Of a DNA stretch of 64,000 bases, positions 44,622 through 56,494 are shown one piece after another. The notes under the pieces are model-generated. The model was not told the origin of the DNA. It did no database searches and was given only the letters and a program-made list of their open reading frames with translations. The DNA is from Mesostigma viride (lineage: Eukaryota; Streptophyta; Mesostigmatophyceae; Mesostigmatales; Mesostigmataceae): assembly GCA_009746045.1 (NCBI GenBank), contig RPFO01000089.1, positions 50,001 to 114,000 on the forward strand, written 5' to 3'. The position numbers and the translations under genes are program-made. Each line of letters starts with the position of its first letter. Position 1 is the first letter of the stretch.

Positions 44622-46907
44622 GGGGAGGGGACACCCCTAAAGGGCACTTTTCTGGAAACCATACCTATGCATGTGCTAAAAATCCAATGATGATTGGGGA
44701 CCATAAATATGATTAAAAAAAATTTTTCCAGCCACTTGGGGGTGGTACTAGCCCCCACCATACACCGGTTACGCGCTAAAAATAGAAAAAGACGCTATTT
44801 TAGTCACATTTTTCCTAGGACAATGGGCAAACATATTGGGACCAAATCATATATTCCCGCATAGTTCCCCCACTTTTGAGAAAGCCTGCCTAATTTTGAG
44901 CACAAAATAATGATGTTTAGACACATTGATGGATTTTCTCGCAAAAAGGGTCCTTTTTTAAACAAAAAAAATAAAACAAATCATAAACACATGCAATAGT
45001 GCCAAATCATATATTCCCAAATACTAGAGAGGGGGGGACATGCAGCCCCAAATTTTCAGGTCATTCTGACAAGCGCAGCCCTATTTGATGGATATTCCTA
45101 GATTGCCACCCGTGACGAAGCTAAGGGAGGTTTTAGCTAGTATTTAACCACACTAACACCCCTTTATACATCTAAGCCTCATGAAAACTGGCCAAACCAC
45201 ATACTACCATTCTCTGCACATATGGTACCTCCTATGTTCAAGGTTTGACGCCATTCTGACAAGAACTGCCCAAGTTACAACCATTCCAAGACGGCCACCC
45301 ATGTAGACGCTACAAGGAAATTAGAGTAACCATTTAGCCACACTAGCACCTCCTTCTTCATCAAAGACATCTGCAAACTGACCAAAGCACACATAATCAA
45401 CTCTTGCACGCTGACGGCAACGCATGCTCAATGTGGGGGGTCATTGCGACAAGAACTGCTCAAGTTGATGGGTTTCCTATATGACCACATGACAAGGCGC
45501 TAAGGACCACTCAGTAAGTTAGTAACCCCACAGTGCCACTTAATATGCCATCCAACATGCACCAAAACCATGCAGAGTATGTTTACAAAGTACAAAGGGG
45601 TGGCCACGCACCTCATATGTCTTCATCATCCCTCCAGCATGGCCAGCCTTGTAAATATGTGCATAGCCTTGACGATGGTAGCCCTAACATGCCTAAGCAG
45701 CATTTCCTATGTTTCTCCCAGGTTAGAGTGTAAGGTTGATGCCAACCAAGCTAATCAACACAACAACACCTCCTAAACTGTCCTCCCCAGCATGGATGAC
45801 AAACTGGGACTATGGAGGGCAAGGAACCAAGTAAGAACATGGTATATATAGCTTGCATGCAGTCATGCATGTCAACCATGGTTGGCTCAGCACATTGTAG
45901 TCTTGCCACATCATCATAACAAAGGAAAGCTCAAACAACCATTGGTGCCAGCTATCTACATGCAGTCACACAAATGCAATCTCTCCAACATCATCATCAC
46001 TATAACACTTCCATCCCTGCACGATAAAATGCAAAGAAACCATTGGCGGCCCTTCACCGCATGAGCGCTGTGATGCCGCTGCGGCCTGTGAGGAGAGGGT
46101 GCGTCACTCTCAAACAACAAGAAGCGTCCATACGCACAACATCCTTGCCAGAACACGTTTTATGAAATGCCTTATACCTTCCCGAAGAGCTATAGGCTGC
46201 GACTGAAGCGGCCCTGATCACGACATCAACGAAAACAATCTAAAGCTGCCAGGTATTCGACAACACAACGGCAAGCGACGGCGAGCTAGCTGGCGGAAAC
46301 TGCCCAAAAAGAACGCAAAAAACCTCGAACGATGAGCTCATAGAAGAAAGCACCGATAGCAGATAACGTTCGCGACAAATCTGTACCTTGCCCTCGTAAA
46401 TCCCTCGCCCAGGCGCGCAACAACAGCCGTTCTTCCATGGACAGGTCAGAAACGCACTGCGCAGGTCTGAACAATTACTTACCGATAATGGCCGAAAATC
46501 TGGCAAAAAGCACCAGCTCGGTTTAGAATTCGATGCAACCGATATTAATGCCTGCTTCAAGGTCAGAACAGCCCCCCAAACCGCTATTTTACGGCCGCTA
46601 TCATGAATTCTATTTCATTCCGCGCGACCAAAAAATTCAGATTACCCCCAATGCCGATGGCATAAAAAAACAACAGCGATATTGTAAACCAGCTGATTTC
46701 CGCCACAAACTAACATCATAAACTCATCTCCTTTTAGATTCGAGTTAAATTTTTGCATTTCGCCTGCCCTAGTGTGGTAGTTTCGCCTGAACGCAGTCGC
46801 CATGGCCACTTCCGCAAGGGGTGCGCGCACCGTGCACGTGAAATTTGTGACCTTCGGCTCCGGCGCGAATTTTTTGGCGCCAAAAAATTCGGGGGTGTCC
46901 CGTCCCC
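44622..46907. mobile_element. element A: TTAA-type TIR element inside the copia element
   Basis: Left end GGGGAGGGGACACCCC; right end ...GGGTGTCCCGTCCCC followed by TTAA (46908-46911). The left TTAA is not adjacent, the nearest being at 44579-44582. It is very similar to element B. Near the right end is the palindrome GGTGCGCGCACC (about 46822). A minus-strand 62-codon frame (46474-46286) is shared with D, and B carries a stop in it. Confidence 0.75.
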
Positions 46908-46911
46908 TTAA

Positions 46912-47230
46912 TATATTCATGCTCATGTGGACAACAATGACGAGATTGCTGTAAATAAGGCACGCTGCCATTTACAATGTCTTTGCTCACAGCTAGGGGC
47001 AAAAACTTTTGATTATTGGGATGTCACAAACGGGGACAAACCCATTACAGCAATCTGTGCTCACAGGGCACATAAGTCATGTGGGACCTAGGCTGCCACA
47101 AACAGGGGCATTCACATTTATGCTCACATGGGCATTACATTTGTGCTCTAAGGAGCAACTCTTACGTTTGGAACGAGCCTCTTGTGGGGGGCTACGCCTT
47201 GGCAGGCCTTCACTGCCAGGGGTTCCATCC
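46912..47230. other. copia internal region with loose repeats, no gene
   Basis: Recurring TGCTCACANGGGCA-like phrases (about 46919, 47067, 47122, then 47793 after the insertion). No ORF recognised. Confidence 0.4.
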
Positions 47231-47242
47231 CATCATATACAT

Positions 47243-47780
47243 TAAAAATATAATTACTTACAGCAGAGTGAAATCACTCAAACCAAAGCAAACGCCCAGC
47301 TATAAACCTATGTACAGAGCCATGTCAAAGCTCTATACTACGATAAGACCAATGGAAACGCCTAACGGGAGGAACCTAATAGCCCTGCTGCACCGCAAAA
47401 TCAGCCCGCGTACGGCGGAGCATGATGTCAGCCATGGCCCGAGTCAGCGCCACCGACAAGCGCTGACGCCAATATGACGTCCAGGTCCGCGCCGACCATG
47501 GGGCCCGCTGGCCCTCCAGGTCCAGCCGGTCCTCCCGGAGCCGGCAACACTCCTTGAAGAAGGCGGAGGTCAGGGGCCCCATGGCCCCAAACTCCTCCAG
47601 GACAAAGGGCACCACACGATGGTGCCCGACGTCGCCGTAGGCCAGGAGCTTGGCCCGCTCCGCCCGGTCCGCCGTGTAACCTGCCGTGAGGGAGGCCCCA
47701 GCCACGTGGCTAAGAGCCAAGGGCCGCGCCACCGAAACGTCAATAAGCAGATGCCGGCCACCCCCCTCAAAGTCCAGCCC
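47243..47780 (-). mobile_element. 5'-truncated retroelement fragment with 12-bp duplication
   Basis: CATCATATACAT flanks it perfectly at 47231-47242 and 47781-47792. An AT-rich tail (TAAAAATATAATTA) is at the left, so the element is on the minus strand. It is 538 bases long and carries a coding end (next entry). The family differs from LINE I and II, with no CAAC hairpin. Confidence 0.8.
47376..47780 (-). pseudogene. retroelement C-terminal domain, endonuclease-like
   Basis: Reads GGGRHLLIDVSVARPLA, then YTADRAERAKLLAYGD, VVPFVLEEFGAMGP and WRQRLSVALTRAMAD to a stop at 47376. The order LIDV, K-Y/YG, vPFv-E-fG and RLS resembles the conserved C-terminal block that follows RT in many algal and protist non-LTR elements, often read as a restriction-like nuclease fold. 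The 5' part is missing. Family assignment is from memory of the pattern only. Confidence 0.5.
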
Positions 47781-47792
47781 CATCATATACAT

Positions 47793-48919
47793 GCTCACAG
47801 GGCACATATGTCCATGTACCAGGAACCTCCCCAGGGGCCCTAGACAATGACGGGATTTTAATACCGCCGTGCTCACCGGCCGGGGCACAGCTGGCATCTT
47901 TGGATCCTCATCAAGGGGTCCTACTTCCTGGTAGATCTTCCTTTACTACCAGGGTTTAGTCCTCATGAATGTTTTTCATAACACTCGTATAAAAGAGAGG
48001 ACTTGGCAAGAGAGAGAGATAGATGCACACATGGGCATCTCAATCAGGCTTTGCTCCAGCTTGGATATTCCAGCTTCTTACATATAAGCATCACGTCACT
48101 GGGCGTGTACTTGTGTTGTCATGGCTTGTTTCCTGCATGGTGGAAAGACAAAACATGGCACACCTGAGGCACATGTCCAGCCTTCTCCACGGTTTCCAAC
48201 CAGCTCTTTACAGCACACACGGCCTTTCCAAAAGAAAAAGAGCCAATTAGTAACATGCAGAAAACATCCGTTACTATAGCAAAAAAGCTCGTTGAAATAA
48301 AGACAGCGTCGCTTTATGTTGCCGAGAAACCAGGCATGATGCTGAAATCCAATCGTTCATCACTCAACCGCCTTTGCAAAACACAAAGCAACTTCCTTTT
48401 ATGATGCATGATACTCGTAAGTATCCAAAGCGGCATGATATCCAATTCAGCCTGACGGCGAGCATGGTCGACAAAAGGCATGCAGGCCGCCGAAACCAAA
48501 GCAATACAAACCGCAATTCAAACCGTTCTTGACGATTCGATGGCTTGCGTTGACATTCCAACAGCTTGGATCCAAATCGAGGCTGAAAAAGATTCCGCTC
48601 AGAAGGGAAAATCTCTTCAACCATGTGCTATCAACCAGTTTATACACCCTACGCCTGAACCGGCTGATGTAAACTGGTTACAGCACATCAACTTGATGAA
48701 GAATCGAAACCGAATTAGATGCAGGCTGTCCGAGTCAGATTCCGAGCCTTCTAAATTCCGTCTAGCCATAACGTACGCATGGTCGCTGGCTCGAAGTTTA
48801 GTCCTGTCGTCCCTGTGCTCACCGGGGCCAGAGCCAACAGTAATTCGGCCAAGCCTATGCTCACTCGGGCTAGGCTTTAACGGAAACTGCCCTCGGTTGT
48901 CGAAATGAAAACGAATACA
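47793..48919. other. copia 5' internal region, no recognised gene
   Basis: Frames of 62-142 codons exist on both strands (for example 48480-48908 on +), but none shows a Gag or integrase motif. I could not find a convincing primer-binding site next to the 48.9-kb LTR. Confidence 0.4.
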
Positions 48920-49399
48920 AGTTGCAAATAAACGGAATGCGATGGAAATCAGAAAGCATGGAATGAACGTTCTCTTTATTGTTCTCATACGTTATTGCTG
49001 TTGTTCCTTCCTTCTCCTTCATTGCGCATAAGAACCTGTTGCGCTTGGCACCTTCATCAGTCTTGCTGAATCCTACGTGGACATGCATTCCATGTAGTTC
49101 AGTGCATGCCGCGTGTTAGATACTTCTAGAATCCTCTAGAAGGTTCCAAGGCATGGATGCGCATATGATTGGACGATAGTCGGCTCAGTCCTCTTGACAG
49201 GAATACACCGGCCCTAGACCAGCCGGTGACGTGGAGGCCTGGGAGACGCCCTCATAATATACGTGGCGTCATCCCACTGGCTGATACTAGTGAAGTAAGC
49301 CATTGGTCCAATACTGCAATAAAGTATATTGTAGTAATCTGTACTAGATCCCCTATCTCTGAGGACCCATGAGGACCCTAGATGGGTCTCCAACCAACT
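48920..49399 (-). repeat. copia-like 5' LTR
   Basis: 480 bases, the partner of 41144-41624. Confidence 0.9.
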
Positions 49400-49593
49400 T
49401 TTACTCATCGTCTTTAAGATTCGCTTAGTTTCTCTGCATTCCGCGAGCTATCTTTTTCTACTCTCACTGAAAGCACGTCGCCATGGCCAGCTCCGGTAGG
49501 GGTGCGCGCACCGTGCACCACTTTTTCACGGTACGGATGGGTACCGCGAATTTTTCGGCGCCAAAAATATTTGCGCCGGGACCGTCCCCTTAA

Positions 49594-51878
49594 GGGGAGG
49601 GGACACCCCTAAAGGGCACTTTTCTGGAAACCATACCTATGCATGTGCTAAAAATCCAATTATGATTGGGGACCATAAATATGATTTTTAAAAAAAATTC
49701 CAACCACTTGGGGGGGGTACTAGCCCCCACCAGATGCCGGTTACGCGCTAAAAATAGAAAAAGACGCTACTTTTGGCATATTTTCCCTAGGACAATGGGC
49801 AAACATATTTGGACCAAATCATATATTTCCATATAGTTCCCCCACTTTTGAGAAAGTCTGCCTAATTTTGAGCACAAAACAATGATGTTTAGACACATTG
49901 ATGGATTTTCCCGCAAAAAGGGTATTTTTTTTCACCAAAAAAAATAAAACAAATCATAAACACATGGAATCATGCCATATCTTATATTTTCAAATACTAG
50001 AGAGGGGGGGACATGCAGCCCCAAATTTTCAGGTCATTCTGACAAGCGCAGCCCTATTTGATGGATATTCCTAGATTGCCACCTGTGACGAAGCTAAGGG
50101 AGGTTTTAGCTAGTATTTAACCACACTAACACCCCTTTATACATCTAAGCCTCATGAAAACTGGCCAAACCACATACTACCATTCTCTGCACATATGGTA
50201 CCTCCTATGTTCAAGGTTTGACGCCATTCTGACAAGAACTGCCCAAGTTACAACCATTCCAAGACGGCCACCCATGTAGACGCTACAAGGAAATTAGAGT
50301 AACCATTGAGCCACCCTAGCACCTCCTTCTTCATCAAAGACATCTGCAAACTGACCAAAGCACACATAATCAACTCTTGCACGCTGACGGCAACGCATGC
50401 TCAATGTGGGGGGTCATTGCGACAAGAACTGCTCAAGTTGATGGGTTTCCTATATGACCACATGACAAGGCGCTAAGGACCACTCAGTAAGTTAGTAACC
50501 CCACAGTGCCACTTAATATGCCATAACATGCACCAAAACCATGCAGAGTATGTTTACAAAGTACAAAGGGGTGGCCACGCACCTCATATGTCTTCATCAT
50601 CCCTCCAGCATGGCTAGCCTTGTAAATATGTGCATAGCCTTGACGATGGTAGCCCTAACATGCCTAAGCAGCATTTCCTATGTTTCTCCCAGGTTAGAGT
50701 GTAAGGTTGATGCCAACCAAGCTAATCAACACAACAACACCTCCTAAACTGTCCTCCCCGGCATGGATGACAAACTGGGACTATGGAGGGCAAGGAACCA
50801 AGTAGGAACATGGTATATATAGCTTGCATGCAGTCATGCATGTCAACCATGGTTGGCTCAGCACATTGTAGTCTTGTCACATCATCATAACAAAGGAAAG
50901 CTCAAACAACCATTGGTGCCAGCTATCTACACGCAGTCACACAAATGCAATATCTCCAACATCATCATCACTATAACACTTCCATCCCTGCACGATAAAA
51001 TGCAAAGAAACCATTGGCGGCCCTTCACCGCATGAGCGCTGTGATGCCGCTGCGGCCTGCGAAGAGAGGGCGCGTCACTCTCAAACAACAAGAAGCGTCC
51101 ATACGCACAACATCCTTGCCAGAACACGTTTTATGAAATGCCTTATACCTTCCCGAAGAGCTACAGGCTGCGACTGAAGCGGCCCTGATCACGACATCAA
51201 CGAAAACAATCTAAAGCTGCCAGGTATTCGACAACACAACGGCAAGCGACGGCGAGCTAGCTGGCGGAAACTGCCCAAAAAGAACGCAAAAAAACTCGAA
51301 AGATGAGCTCATAGAAGAAAGCACTGATAGCAGATAACATTCGCGACCAATCTGTACCTTGCCCTCGTAAATCCCTCGCCCATGCGCGCAACAACAGCCG
51401 TTATTCCATGGACAGGTCAGACACGCACTGCGCAGGTCTGAAAAATTACTTACCGATAATGGCCGAAAATCTGGCAAAAAGCACCAGCTCGGTTTAGAAT
51501 TCGATGCAACCGATATTAATGCCTGCTTCACGGTCAGAACAGCCCCCTAAACCGCTATTTTACAGCCGCCATCATGAATTCCATTTCAGTCCGCGCGACC
51601 AAAAAATTCAGATTACCCCCCATGCCGATGGCATAAAAAAACAACAGCGATATTGTAAACCAGCTGATTTCCGCCACAAACTAACATCATAAACTCATCT
51701 CCTTTTAGATTCGAGTAAAAGTTTTGCATTTCGCCTGCCCTAGTGTGGTAGTTTCGCCTGAACGCAGTCGCCATGGCCACTTCCGCAAGGGGTGCGCGCA
51801 CCGTGCACGTGAAATTTGTGACCTTCGGTTCCGGCGCGAATTTTTTGGCGCCAAAAAATTCGGGGGTGTCCCGTCCCC
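49594..51878. mobile_element. element B: complete 2.3-kb TTAA-type TIR element
   Basis: TTAA at 49590-49593 and 51879-51882. The ends GGGGAGGGGACACCCC and GGGGTGTCCCGTCCCC are inverted with one mismatch. It sits exactly between the right end of C1 and the left end of C2. The subterminal palindrome GGTGCGCGCACC is near 51795. No ORF above about 106 codons, so it is non-autonomous. TTAA targets point to a piggyBac-like or other TTAA-targeting transposase. Confidence 0.82.
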
Positions 51879-52566
51879 TTAAGGGGAGGGTCCCATAGAA
51901 ATATATCAAAACTTACCCCCCCTAATAACTACAGAAATGCAACTGTCAACCACTGAATGATGTTTGGGGACCATAAACATGATGTTTGGGCATGCATACC
52001 ACCACTTGTTGGGGGTACTACCCCCAGCCATACACCGGCTATGAGCTAAAAATAGAAAAAAACGCTGTCCGGGGCACATCTTGCCCAGAACAGTGGGAGA
52101 ACCAGTTGCATGAAAAAAGCACACCCCATATAAAAATGTCATGGGACATTGTTTCTACCTAATTGGATCAACAAAATCAGCACATCCCTTTGAGTTATTA
52201 ATTTTTGGGCCAAAAATACGCTTTTTTAGGCGGGGCGTCCCCATACACACTCATAACACATCAATTAGGCCTGAAAAGCACAAGTCAAATTCTGTCATGA
52301 CCATAGAAGGCACTGTCAAAGTTTGGTGGCATTCTGAGCTCAGCTGTAGCAGTTATTAATTTTGGCAGTTGGCCACCTGTGCAGACGCTAAGGAAGGCAT
52401 TAGTGAGTATTAAGGCACACTAACACTTCCTATGCCATCCAAAAGGCTCCTGACCATGCCCAATTCGACCACAGTGTACAAGGACGTGGCTGGGCACGTC
52501 ATGTGCCCTTGCCTTACCTCGACACGGGCAACCTGTTGCGTGTGTGCACAACAATGCGGCAGGTAG

Positions 52567-53137
52567 TGTTACGCCGCAAGCCTCGGCCACCACCTCTACC
52601 TCTACCTGTCCTGATACTACCTAAACTAGTGAGGCTGCCTCTATATACACCCCTAGCGAAAGACGACCGAGACGAACCAGATCTCAATGCATTTACATAT
52701 GTACTACTGTAATACGCCATAGGCCATTTAATCAAACCCGTTTACTCCAGGAAAAGAGGAAGGAAACACAACTAAACTGCCGTGACCCAAGCTAATATGT
52801 GTTAATTCATTTAACACACGCCGAGTGACCACACAAGGAGTGGAACGTGCATAAATGGTCACCAACGGTCCAACAGGCTCGGGCCGACCTGGCCCTCGCC
52901 TGCAGAAACACAGAAACACAAGCAGGTGCACAGATGCACGCCTGTCCACTACATTCTACAAAAGGATAAGGACCACTAATATAGTACGCGGCGCGGCGCC
53001 CAAAGGCACCCACTATACCACAGTACTGTTACGGGGACAATCATGTCCAAACTAGAACTGCACGTAACCTAGGAACAACCGAGGCCAAGGACCTAATTTA
53101 CGTCCGTAACTACAACGAATTGTTACGCGACGTAACA
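52567..53137 (-). repeat. Ty3-like 3' LTR
   Basis: 571 bases with 7-bp inverted termini TGTTACG/CGTAACA. Confidence 0.95.
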
Positions 53138-53152
53138 CCTCCCCCCCACAAA
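53138..53152 (-). promoter_or_regulatory. polypurine tract of the Ty3-like element
   Basis: On the minus strand TTTGTGGGGGGGAGG directly abuts the 3' LTR, the expected place and composition for the plus-strand primer. Confidence 0.8.
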
Positions 53153-53512
53153 GGTAGGGAGCCCTCTCCCTACGCCGAGAGGAGGGAACCAAAGGGGTAG
53201 GAAAATAATCCTAATGCACCCAGCACATACCAACACACTCGATAGACCATCCCAGATACAAAGCACCAATAGTTCACACGGTCTCCACCACCACGCCGGG
53301 TGGTGTAGGGTTAGCCAGCACCAAGCCTGGTGGTAGGTTCCCCTAACTGCCTGGAACGGAGTCCTGGCCGGGGGGGACGGCACTGGGCAGGACACACAGA
53401 GTAAACACATCAGCGCTAAGGACCAAGAACAGCCAATCAACTGGCCAGAATATGAGGGCGACTCTACATACCGGAGGGACAACACCCTCAGGTCGGGCCT
53501 AAGGCCCTCTAT

Positions 53513-55785
53513 CTAGTGGCCATCCGTCTGGTAAGTGCCACGAGAGGCCAGCAGGACCTCCAGGTAGGCCTGGTAGTGAGCCACATCCTCGACATTGTCA
53601 TGCCTATCTACAGTGAGGAAAACATCGGCCCACACGCCGTCAGGAAAGAGGCCCAGGAAGGCCCAGTAATACCTATGCTGCGTGAGGACGACCTGGCCAC
53701 GGGCCCAGTCCAGAAAGCCACAGGCAAAGAGGCGAAGGAAAGGCTCTACCGCGATCAGGCAAAGGGCCCGCAGGAGGAGGCGATGGTACCGAATCCGAGG
53801 GCGCATACCCGTCGGGAAGAACAGGTCCACCAGGGGCTCCACGTTGGACGGCCACAACCGGATGTGCCGAACCTCGCGGGAGCGCCACCGACGAACACAC
53901 TGTCGCGACCCGAATGTCTCTAGGTAGTCGCTGGCACGAGGAGGAGGGTGACCGCGGGAGTCTAGACCCTGGCCCGGGATAGGCGCCGGGCGGCGGGCAT
54001 CCCACTCAAGGATGGGCTGGAGGACCGTAGTGTACGCCGCACCCGGCACCGCAGGAAACTCTACTGTAAGGGCATCCGAAGCCATAATGCCCAGAGGGGG
54101 AGGGTAAGCCCACTGGAACCCACCGTAGGTGTCTAAGTCGTTGTGGCGCCTCGCCCAGCGATACAGGACGCGCCGGACCAGGATCTCACCCTCGAACACC
54201 GGATCAGCTAAAATAACCATGTCGAACGGAGGCCGATCAGTCTCAATGGGTAGGCCACGATCCCGGGGCGCCCGACACACCTGGGAGAACCCGTAGGACA
54301 TGGGAGAGATGGCAAGCTCAGCAGAGGCGCGCGGCAGGTCACACTGTCGGCAGGCGAGTGCGGACATACCATACCCCGGAATGGGCGTGTCACGCGACTC
54401 CGGCGTCGCGTGCACCACAGAAGGAGCCCTGTCCCGATCACCCTGGGACAACTCCCTGAGGGAATCGGCAGCGCGGGTGGCGCGAGGATCCTGACCGGTG
54501 GACCGAACAACCGCGGCCAAAGACCGCGAGGCCGAAGGAGGAGGGACCGGAGCAGGGGCCGACGCAGGGGCAGGAGCCGACACCGACGCAGGGGGCACTG
54601 GTAAAACAGGAGGTCGCGCCGGACCCGAAGCCAGAGAGGGCCGTGACGGACCCGCCATCGACGAAGGCGCGCCGGTCTCCGTTGCCGGTGCACCCTCAGG
54701 CCACATATTGAAGATAGGGCCCGTAGGGACAGGCAGCCCGGCATAAGATTGGTTACCATCCAAGCTCCAGTCGGGCACCGGGATCCTCTGCGGGGGACCA
54801 CCCTCCCAAAGCCCATGGGATGATCGCCCGTGTCGCCGAAGAAACCACGAACTGGCTGTGAGGGCGCAGCGGACGGCCCAGAGGGGGCGACGACGGGCAC
54901 AGCCGAAGGGGCTGAAGGCTCGCGCCGAGGCGCGGGAACGTCGGCCGCAGGCACAGAGGCAACCGGAGGTGTCGGAACCGCAGCAACCGAAGGGGTAGGG
55001 GGCGCGGACACCACAAACACCCCACCTGGCGTGGCCGGAGTCTGCGCTTGGGCCGCCAGGAAGGCCCCGAACGCCGTGGTCAGGGACTGGATCTGAGCCT
55101 GCATAGCCGAGACCGTCGCCGAAAGAGGATCAGGCAAACCCGAAGGGGTAGGCTCTACTGCAACACCCCGGGTCGACCGAGGGGACGACGGGACCGGAGA
55201 GGGAGGAACAGACGCCGAGGAGACGGACGCAGCGCTCGAGGCAGAATAATCTGGAGTATAATGTACCTCGGCTGGGGCGCCCGAAGGGGCAGGACCACTA
55301 ACCGCTAGTCCCGCCGACTGATCAGCTATCTCCATGAACTCTACGGCCCGTAAAAGGTCGCAGGGGTTCTCGTCTACCTCAGCATCACCCTCAGCTGGAA
55401 GCCAAGGGAACACCTCCCGTAGGCAGGTACGGCCCACAGGAGTGGAGAGTAGGAGAACACACGGCAACACCGGAGAACCGCATCTATCTGCCCCAAGGCG
55501 GGACAGCTGGAACCACACCCCAACAAACAGTGTCCGGCATCGTCGAACCCGTGCAGGACAAGCTGGTGCGGCTCATCAGGGGAAGGACCATACCACGTGA
55601 CCCCGAAGAGGGCCGCCCTGACTAAGCCCGCATGTTGGGCCTGAAGGGCCGGCTGCACAACGCCACCCGGTAACTTGATCGCGACACCCAGCGGCCCGGA
55701 AGGGCCTCGAAATACAGCTCAGGGTCCGGTGGGGGCGGGGACGGCAGCGAGCTCTCAGCCGGAGGGGTAGGCTCTGACATGACGG
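53513..55785 (-). pseudogene. extra ORF region between integrase and 3' LTR, function unknown
   Basis: Coding-like sequence of roughly 750 codons in several frames. An ATG near 55780 opens MSEPTPPAESSLPSPPPP. After a shift near 55690 it reads GLVRAALFGVTWYGP, and after another near 55480 FPWLPAEGDAEVDENPCDLL plus a Pro/Ala/Ser-rich linker with SAMQAQIQSLTTAFGAFLAA. After a break near 54770 a 421-codon frame (54778-53513) follows. Its second half is globular-looking: GGFQWAYPPPLGIMASD, RRWRSREVRHIRLWPS, HRYYWAFLGLFPDGVWAD. It sits in the env-like position, but I see no signal peptide, fusion peptide or clear C-terminal anchor. Alternatives are a second Gag-like protein or a captured host gene. 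Confidence 0.55.
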
Positions 55786-55856
55786 CTGCGGAGGGGAGGG
55801 GACAACCAACCATCCGTCGACAGCAGACATAACATAAGAGAGGAGAAGGTCTACAA

Positions 55857-56494
55857 CTAGAGCTTATGCAGGGTTTTATACTCCTGCAGCAGGCGACTAC
55901 ACCCATCTAGCTCACTCTCAGTATACCAGACCTTATCTACCTCACTACGAGCATACATCCACTTCACCTTATACTGGCGCTGGGTACCGCGGCCTTTTTT
56001 GATATCTCTATGGGCCACGATACCCTCTACCTCATCCTCTACCTCACCAGTATCCGGGTTATGCTCTAAAGGGGCAGGGGCCAATTCTCTACCAGCGAAC
56101 GTGCTCTGATGATAGAGCTTCAGCTGGCTTCTATGAAAGGTGCGAGAGTGGGTCTGCCAAGAGGTAGGAATATCTATCTCATACAGAAAATTACCTACTC
56201 TAGACAACACACGGAAGGGTCCTAAGAAGGCGGGCCTAAGTTTCACTTTCAGTTCAGCTTCGAACTTATGAGCGAAGCGGCCAACACGGGGGCCTTCTAC
56301 TAAGACTAAATCTCCTATTTCTATCTCAGGTGCTCTTCTATCTAATGAGGCACGCAACCTAGCAAGGTATTTGGCCTGCGCCCTATGGTACCCTGCAATA
56401 GCGTTGTCGTGTGCATTCTTCATCTTATCTAATAACGCCTGCACACCTTCTACAGTATCCCGGGACACATCATCCTTGTCCCTTAAAGGACTAG
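55857..56494 (-). pseudogene. integrase C-terminal region with chromodomain
   Basis: Reads AKYLARLRASLDRRAPEIEI, GPFRVLSRVGNFLYEIDIP and TFHRSQLKLYH (the GPF/Y module of Ty3 integrase). Then comes a chromodomain-like end: VEGIVAHRDIKKGRG, QYKVKWMYA, VWYTESELDG, with aromatic residues spaced as in chromoviruses. The frame joins the integrase core through a shift near 56500. The upstream frame in this phase (LASPLRDKDDVSRD) is coding-like. Confidence 0.85.

Larger units (their letters stand above)
41144..49399 (-). mobile_element. Ty1/copia-like LTR retrotransposon, degenerate and nested
   Basis: Two LTRs (41144-41624 and 48920-49399) differ by about three substitutions and one indel. TTTAC flanks the element at 41139-41143 and 49400-49404. 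LTR ends are AGTTG...CAACT rather than the usual TG...CA. Coding remnants on the minus strand place RNase H next to the 41-kb LTR. A purine tract (minus strand AAGGGAAAGAATGG, 41628-41641) beside that LTR fits a polypurine tract. Much of the 5' half is replaced by element A (44622-46907) and a retro fragment (47243-47780). Gag and integrase are not recognised. Confidence 0.8.
34428..49589. mobile_element. element C1: TTAA-type TIR element, heavily interrupted
   Basis: Left end GGGGAGGGTCCCATGG follows a (TTAA)n run. The right end is ...GGGACCGTCCCC then TTAA (49590-49593). The ends pair as GGGGASGGTCCC. Pieces 34428-35620, 40398-41143 and 49400-49589 are its own DNA; the rest is LINE I X/Y and the copia element. 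Copy C2 shows the uninterrupted sequence at the LINE junction, and C1 shows the empty site for the Ty3 element in C2. No intact gene. Confidence 0.75.

Noticed and set aside
53513-55785. Extra Ty3 ORF as a retroviral envelope gene
   Set aside because: Position fits, but there is no signal peptide, furin-like site, fusion peptide or clear membrane anchor; left as unknown.
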